The translations under genes were made by a program, and so were the position numbers. Positions 60,898-64,000 of a DNA stretch of 64,000 nt are shown piece after piece; position 1 is the first letter of the stretch, and each line of letters begins with the position of its first letter. The stretch lies in contig NZ_BQYM01000003.1 in assembly GCF_026008515.1 (NCBI RefSeq), positions 186,001-250,000 on the forward strand, written 5' to 3'. This DNA comes from Hoyosella levis. Lineage in GTDB: Bacteria > Actinomycetota > Actinomycetes > Mycobacteriales > Mycobacteriaceae. Under the pieces are notes generated by a model that made no database searches, had not been told where the DNA came from, and was given only the letters and a program-made list of their open reading frames with translations.

Positions 60898-60967
60898 CAA
60901 AAGCACGAGAAACCGTCAAACGCGATAGAAGCGGACCTGGGTTTCCTGCAGCTTCTATCGCGTTTGC
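60898..60967 (-). repeat. Family A palindromic element, copy 5 (reverse)
   Basis: On the minus strand: arm CAAACGCGATAGAAG (60966-60952), 20-nt loop with GGAAACCCAGG, arm CTTCTATCGCGTTTG (60931-60917), then the tail ACGGTTTCTCGTGCTTTTGC. It begins 23 nt beyond the tatD stop codon and points in the direction of tatD transcription. Confidence 0.9.
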
Positions 60968-60989
60968 GGTCGTGAGGTCAGGCGAGCCC

Positions 60990-61820
60990 CTACAGCCGGT
61001 AGACGCGCCGCGCGGTGGCAGTCGTACCGGCCGCGACGGCCTCGGGATCCTCGCCGCGCAGCTCAGCGAGCGCGCGCACGGTGTAGGGCAGGCAGTAGGA
61101 CTGGTTGGGCGCCCCGCGGTAGGGGTGCGGCGTCAGGTAGGGCGCATCGGTCTCGACCATCATCTGCTCGTGCGGGATGAGCAGGGCCGCCTCGTGCAGG
61201 TCGCGGGCATTGCGGAAGCTGACGGTGCCGGAGAGGCTGAGGATCCAGCCGTTATCGAGGCAGGTGCGGGCCATGGCGGGCCCGGAGGAGAAGCAGTGGA
61301 AGATGACGCTCTCGGGCGGGCCCTCGGAGAGCAGGACGCGCACGAGGTCGTCGTCGGCCTCGCGATTGTGGAGCATCAGTGGCTTGCCGATGCGCTTGGC
61401 GAGGTCGATGTGCCAGCGGAAGGCATCCTCCTGCTCGGCGCGGGTGGCGCAGCCGTCGAGCTTGCCGGGCCAGTACCAATCGAGGCCGGTCTCCCCCACG
61501 GCGACGGTGCGCTCGTCGCGAGCAAGCTCCTCGATGCGCGCGCGGGCGTGATCGTCGAGCGCGTTGGCACGGGTGGGGTGCAGCGCGACGGCCGCGTGCA
61601 CGCGCTTGTCCCAGCGAGCGAAGCGGACAGCGTTCTCGGCGGCGTCGAGGTCATCAGCGACGGTGACGATGGTTCCCACCCCGGCGCTGTCCGCGCGGTC
61701 CACGATGACACGGAGCGAGTCCTCGTCGTGGGCGCCGCACGCATCGAGGTGGGTGTGCGCGTCGACGATCGGGGCAAGCCGCTCGGGAAGCGGTGGTGCT
61801 TCGCGCTTGCTTGATCCCAT
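60990..61820 (-). CDS. tatD: TatD family metal-dependent hydrolase/DNase
   Basis: The 276-residue TIM-barrel hydrolase has metal ligands VDAHTHLDACG, GETGLDWYW, PLMLHNREADDD, VIFHCFSSG and ETDAPYLTPHPYRG. It probably acts as a 3'-5' exonuclease or in deoxyribonuclease-type quality control; the exact role is unsettled. It follows metG by 7 bases, and the metG-tatD-rpfB order is conserved in Mycobacteriales. Confidence 0.94.
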   Translation of the reverse strand: MGSSKREAPPLPERLAPIVDAHTHLDACGAHDEDSLRVIVDRADSAGVGTIVTVADDLDAAENAVRFARWDKRVHAAVALHPTRANALDDHARARIEELARDERTVAVGETGLDWYWPGKLDGCATRAEQEDAFRWHIDLAKRIGKPLMLHNREADDDLVRVLLSEGPPESVIFHCFSSGPAMARTCLDNGWILSLSGTVSFRNARDLHEAALLIPHEQMMVETDAPYLTPHPYRGAPNQSYCLPYTVRALAELRGEDPEAVAAGTTATARRVYRL

Positions 61821-61827
61821 CAGGGCC

Positions 61828-63663
61828 TCACTTCTTGATCGGAGCCCATTCCGGGCCGGTCTCGCCGATCTCGGGGTCGAGCTTGGCGAACAGGGGCTTC
61901 GGCTTGCTCAGGGGCGTTCCTGGCGTGATGCTGGTGCGCTCCCACCGTGCCTTCTCGTTGGCGTAGTCCCCCATGATCACGGGATAGCTGCGCCCTTCCT
62001 TGGGAAGGTTGGCGCCGACGGGCGCGGTGCGAGCGGTGTCGTCCTCTACCTCGTGGACCTCCGGCTGGGCCGCCCACACGCCGGTGCCACCAAGCGCCTC
62101 GTGCACCTGCTGCGACGAGTGCGGCAGGAAGGGGGTGAGCAGGGCGTTGGCATCCGAGACGACCTGCAGCGAGGTGTGCAGGACGGTCGCGAGCCGGTCG
62201 CGCTGGTCCGGGTCCTTGGCGAGCTTCCACGGCTCGAGCGCGGAGATGTACCGGTTGGCGGCGGTGACCACGCGCATGCCTTCGGTGGCGGCGGCACGGA
62301 AGCGACTGCGCCGCAGGTGCGCCCCGGCGGTCTCGAACGCGGCCTCCGCGGTGCGCAGCAGCTCGGCGTCGGCGTCGGTGAGGGTCGCGGGGCGGGGGAT
62401 CTCGCCGAAGTTCTTCTGGGCCATCGAGACGGAGCGGTTGACGAGGTTGCCCCATTCGTTGGCGAGCTCGAAGTTCGTGCGGCGGATGAACTCGTCCCAG
62501 GTGAAGTCAGTGTCCTGGGATTCTGGACCGGCGACCGAGATGAAGTAGCGCAGCGCGTCGGGGCCGAAGTCGCGCAGGAAGTCACGGACGTAGATGACGG
62601 TGCCGCGGCTGGTGGAGAACTTGGACCCGCTCATGGTGAGGAACTCGCTGGAGACGACCTCGGTGGGCAGGTTGAGGTCGCCGAACATGCCGGGCTTCCC
62701 GCCTCGCTCACCTGCGCCACGGTATCCGAGCAGTTCCGAGGGCCAGATCTGCGAGTGGAAGGTGATGTTGTCCTTGCCCATGAAGTAGTAGGACACGGCC
62801 TCGGGGTCGGTCCACCACTGGCGCCACGCGTCAGGATTGCCGGTGCGGACGGCCCACTCGATGCTCGCGGACAGATAGCCGATCACGGCGTCGAACCACA
62901 CGTACAGCTTCTTGTCGGGGCGATCCTGCCAGCCCTCCAGCGGGATGGGAACGCCCCAGTCGATATCGCGGCTCATCGCGCGCGGGCGCAGGTTCTCGAT
63001 GAGGTTGAGGCTGAAGCGCAGCACGTTCGGGCGCCATTCGGTGCGGCCCTTGAGCCAGATCTCGAGCGCCCCGGCGAGGGATGGCAGGTCGAGGAAGAAG
63101 TGCTCCGTCTCGATGAACTTCGGGGTCTCGCCGTTGAGCTTGGAGCGGGGGTTGATCAGATCGATGGGGTCGAGCTGGTTGCCACAGTTGTCGCACTGGT
63201 CGCCGCGCGCGCCGTCGTAGCCGCAGATGGGGCAGGTGCCCTCGACGTAGCGGTCGGGCAGCGTGCGGCCGGTGGAGGGGCTGATGGCGCCGGTGGTGGT
63301 CTTGGGGACGAGGTAGCCGTTCTTGTGCAGGGTGCGGAACAGCTCCTGCACCACCGCGTAGTGGTTGCGGGTGGTGGTGCGGGTAAACAGGTCATAGCTC
63401 AGCCCCAGCCCGGCGAGGTCGTCGACGATAACGCGGTTGTACCGGTCGGCGAGCTCCTGGGGCGTGGTGCCCTCCTGCTCGGCCTGCACCAGGATGGGGG
63501 TGCCGTGCTCGTCGGTGCCCGAGACCATCAGCACGTCGTTGCCGGCCATTCGCTGGTAGCGGGCGAAAACGTCCGAGGGGACGCCGAAGCCGGAAACGTG
63601 GCCAATGTGGCGGGGACCGTTGGTGTAGGGCCACGCAACCGCCGTGAGCACTCGGGTAGACAT
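61828..63663 (-). CDS. metG: Methionyl-tRNA synthetase
   Basis: The 611-residue class I synthetase has the HIGH motif [17 protein letters not shown] and a zinc knuckle with four cysteines (144, 147, 157, 160; [18 protein letters not shown]). The KMSKS-like loop reads [10 protein letters not shown], and an anticodon-binding domain follows. There is no C-terminal tRNA-binding (EMAP) domain, as usual for this group. It charges tRNA-Met. Its start faces a gene on the plus strand at the right edge. Confidence 0.97.
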   Translation of the reverse strand: MSTRVLTAVAWPYTNGPRHIGHVSGFGVPSDVFARYQRMAGNDVLMVSGTDEHGTPILVQAEQEGTTPQELADRYNRVIVDDLAGLGLSYDLFTRTTTRNHYAVVQELFRTLHKNGYLVPKTTTGAISPSTGRTLPDRYVEGTCPICGYDGARGDQCDNCGNQLDPIDLINPRSKLNGETPKFIETEHFFLDLPSLAGALEIWLKGRTEWRPNVLRFSLNLIENLRPRAMSRDIDWGVPIPLEGWQDRPDKKLYVWFDAVIGYLSASIEWAVRTGNPDAWRQWWTDPEAVSYYFMGKDNITFHSQIWPSELLGYRGAGERGGKPGMFGDLNLPTEVVSSEFLTMSGSKFSTSRGTVIYVRDFLRDFGPDALRYFISVAGPESQDTDFTWDEFIRRTNFELANEWGNLVNRSVSMAQKNFGEIPRPATLTDADAELLRTAEAAFETAGAHLRRSRFRAAATEGMRVVTAANRYISALEPWKLAKDPDQRDRLATVLHTSLQVVSDANALLTPFLPHSSQQVHEALGGTGVWAAQPEVHEVEDDTARTAPVGANLPKEGRSYPVIMGDYANEKARWERTSITPGTPLSKPKPLFAKLDPEIGETGPEWAPIKK

Positions 63664-63798
63664 GACCCAAGCCTATTAGGTCGTGCAGGGGGAATCCCAA
63701 CCGCGGTGCCCGGGAGCGGTGACCGACGGGTGAACCTTTGGTCTCGCGGCTGCGTCGCTCCCACACCTCGGTGGCCGATCCAGGCATACTGCACTGCC

Positions 63799-64000
63799 AT
63801 GGGGACGACCTCAGAGGACAACGGCAGCCCGACCCAGCGCGAACAGGCCCAGCGCGGGCAAGGCCAGGGCGACTCCGCGCTCGGCGCGCTCGGCGCGCGG
63901 CTGCGCTTCCCCTCCTGGGCAACAAAGCGCCCCGGCCCGTCCCAGGATCCCGATGCCTCCCGCTACGGCGGCAGCGCGCGGGACCGCGACGTCGAGGAGC
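63799..64000 (+). CDS. N-terminal part of an unrecognised protein (partial)
   Basis: The open frame begins at ATG 63799 and runs off the right edge; 67 codons are visible. The product starts MGTTSEDNGSPTQREQAQRG and is hydrophilic, Gln/Arg/Gly-rich and apparently disordered, then turns basic (ARLRFPSWATKRPG). Without the rest, no family can be named. It is divergent from metG, the place of M. tuberculosis Rv1006, a conserved protein of unknown function, but homology cannot be judged. Confidence 0.5.
   Translation, partial: MGTTSEDNGSPTQREQAQRGQGQGDSALGALGARLRFPSWATKRPGPSQDPDASRYGGSARDRDVEE

Overview
The window is a high-GC actinobacterial chromosome segment. Gene content and order point to the Mycobacteriales (Corynebacteriales): metG-tatD-rpfB-rsmA-ispE, pth-rplY-prs-glmU, and mfd-mazG-lpqU-eno-ftsB-DUF501-ppx all follow the order I recall from Mycobacterium tuberculosis (about Rv1007 to Rv1026). 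The cbs / SGNH hydrolase / fadA3 cluster matches about Rv1074 to Rv1077. The genus cannot be fixed from the sequence alone. No prophage, insertion sequence, CRISPR array or rRNA operon was seen.

Layout. 1-8989: the end of the nuo operon (nuoG fragment to nuoN), coding the membrane arm of respiratory complex I. 9000-20150: mostly exported and membrane genes, namely a small secreted protein, a YbhN-type membrane protein with an embedded degenerate kinase-like domain, a solitary PemK/MazF-like protein, a DUF4185 exported protein, a BtuFCD/FecBCD-type ABC importer, an EamA exporter, an acyl-CoA dehydrogenase and a secreted protein. 20200-26030: cbs, SGNH hydrolase, thiolase, a BI-1 family membrane protein and a flavin reductase. 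26106-36677 (minus strand): tRNA-Leu(UAA), ppx/gppA, DUF501, ftsB-like, eno, an unrecognised gene, an lpqU-like transglycosylase, mazG and mfd. 36700-46030: TetR, tRNA-Gln, PH-domain protein, SIMPL lipoprotein, DUF4236 protein, small secreted proteins, glmU-prs, rplY, pth. 46070-55387: PaaI thioesterase and divergent TetR, an acyl-AMP/CoA ligase (pks16-like), prfC, a CHY1-like hydrolase, an AhpD-like protein, DUF4166, a triple-VOC protein and ppk2. 55429-63663 (minus strand): ABC-F, ispE, rsmA, rpfB, tatD, metG. A new gene starts at the right edge.

How the genes work together. Complex I builds the proton gradient. glmU (UDP-GlcNAc), ispE (isoprenoid precursors), lpqU-like and rpfB (peptidoglycan cleavage) and ftsB-like (divisome) serve envelope growth. 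rplY, pth, prfC, rsmA, metG and two tRNAs serve translation. mfd, mazG and ppx/ppk2 serve repair, nucleotide sanitation and (p)ppGpp/polyphosphate handling.

The most distinctive signal is non-coding. Five intergenic copies of a roughly 70-bp element (family A) carry perfect 14-15 bp inverted arms, a related 20-nt loop and a conserved tail. Every copy lies 23-97 nt beyond a stop codon and points the same way as that gene. A second family (B, three copies) and two single hairpins (after nuoN and after the flavin reductase gene) have a similar long-arm, long-loop design. This looks like a class of 3'-end elements and is the main candidate for something undescribed.
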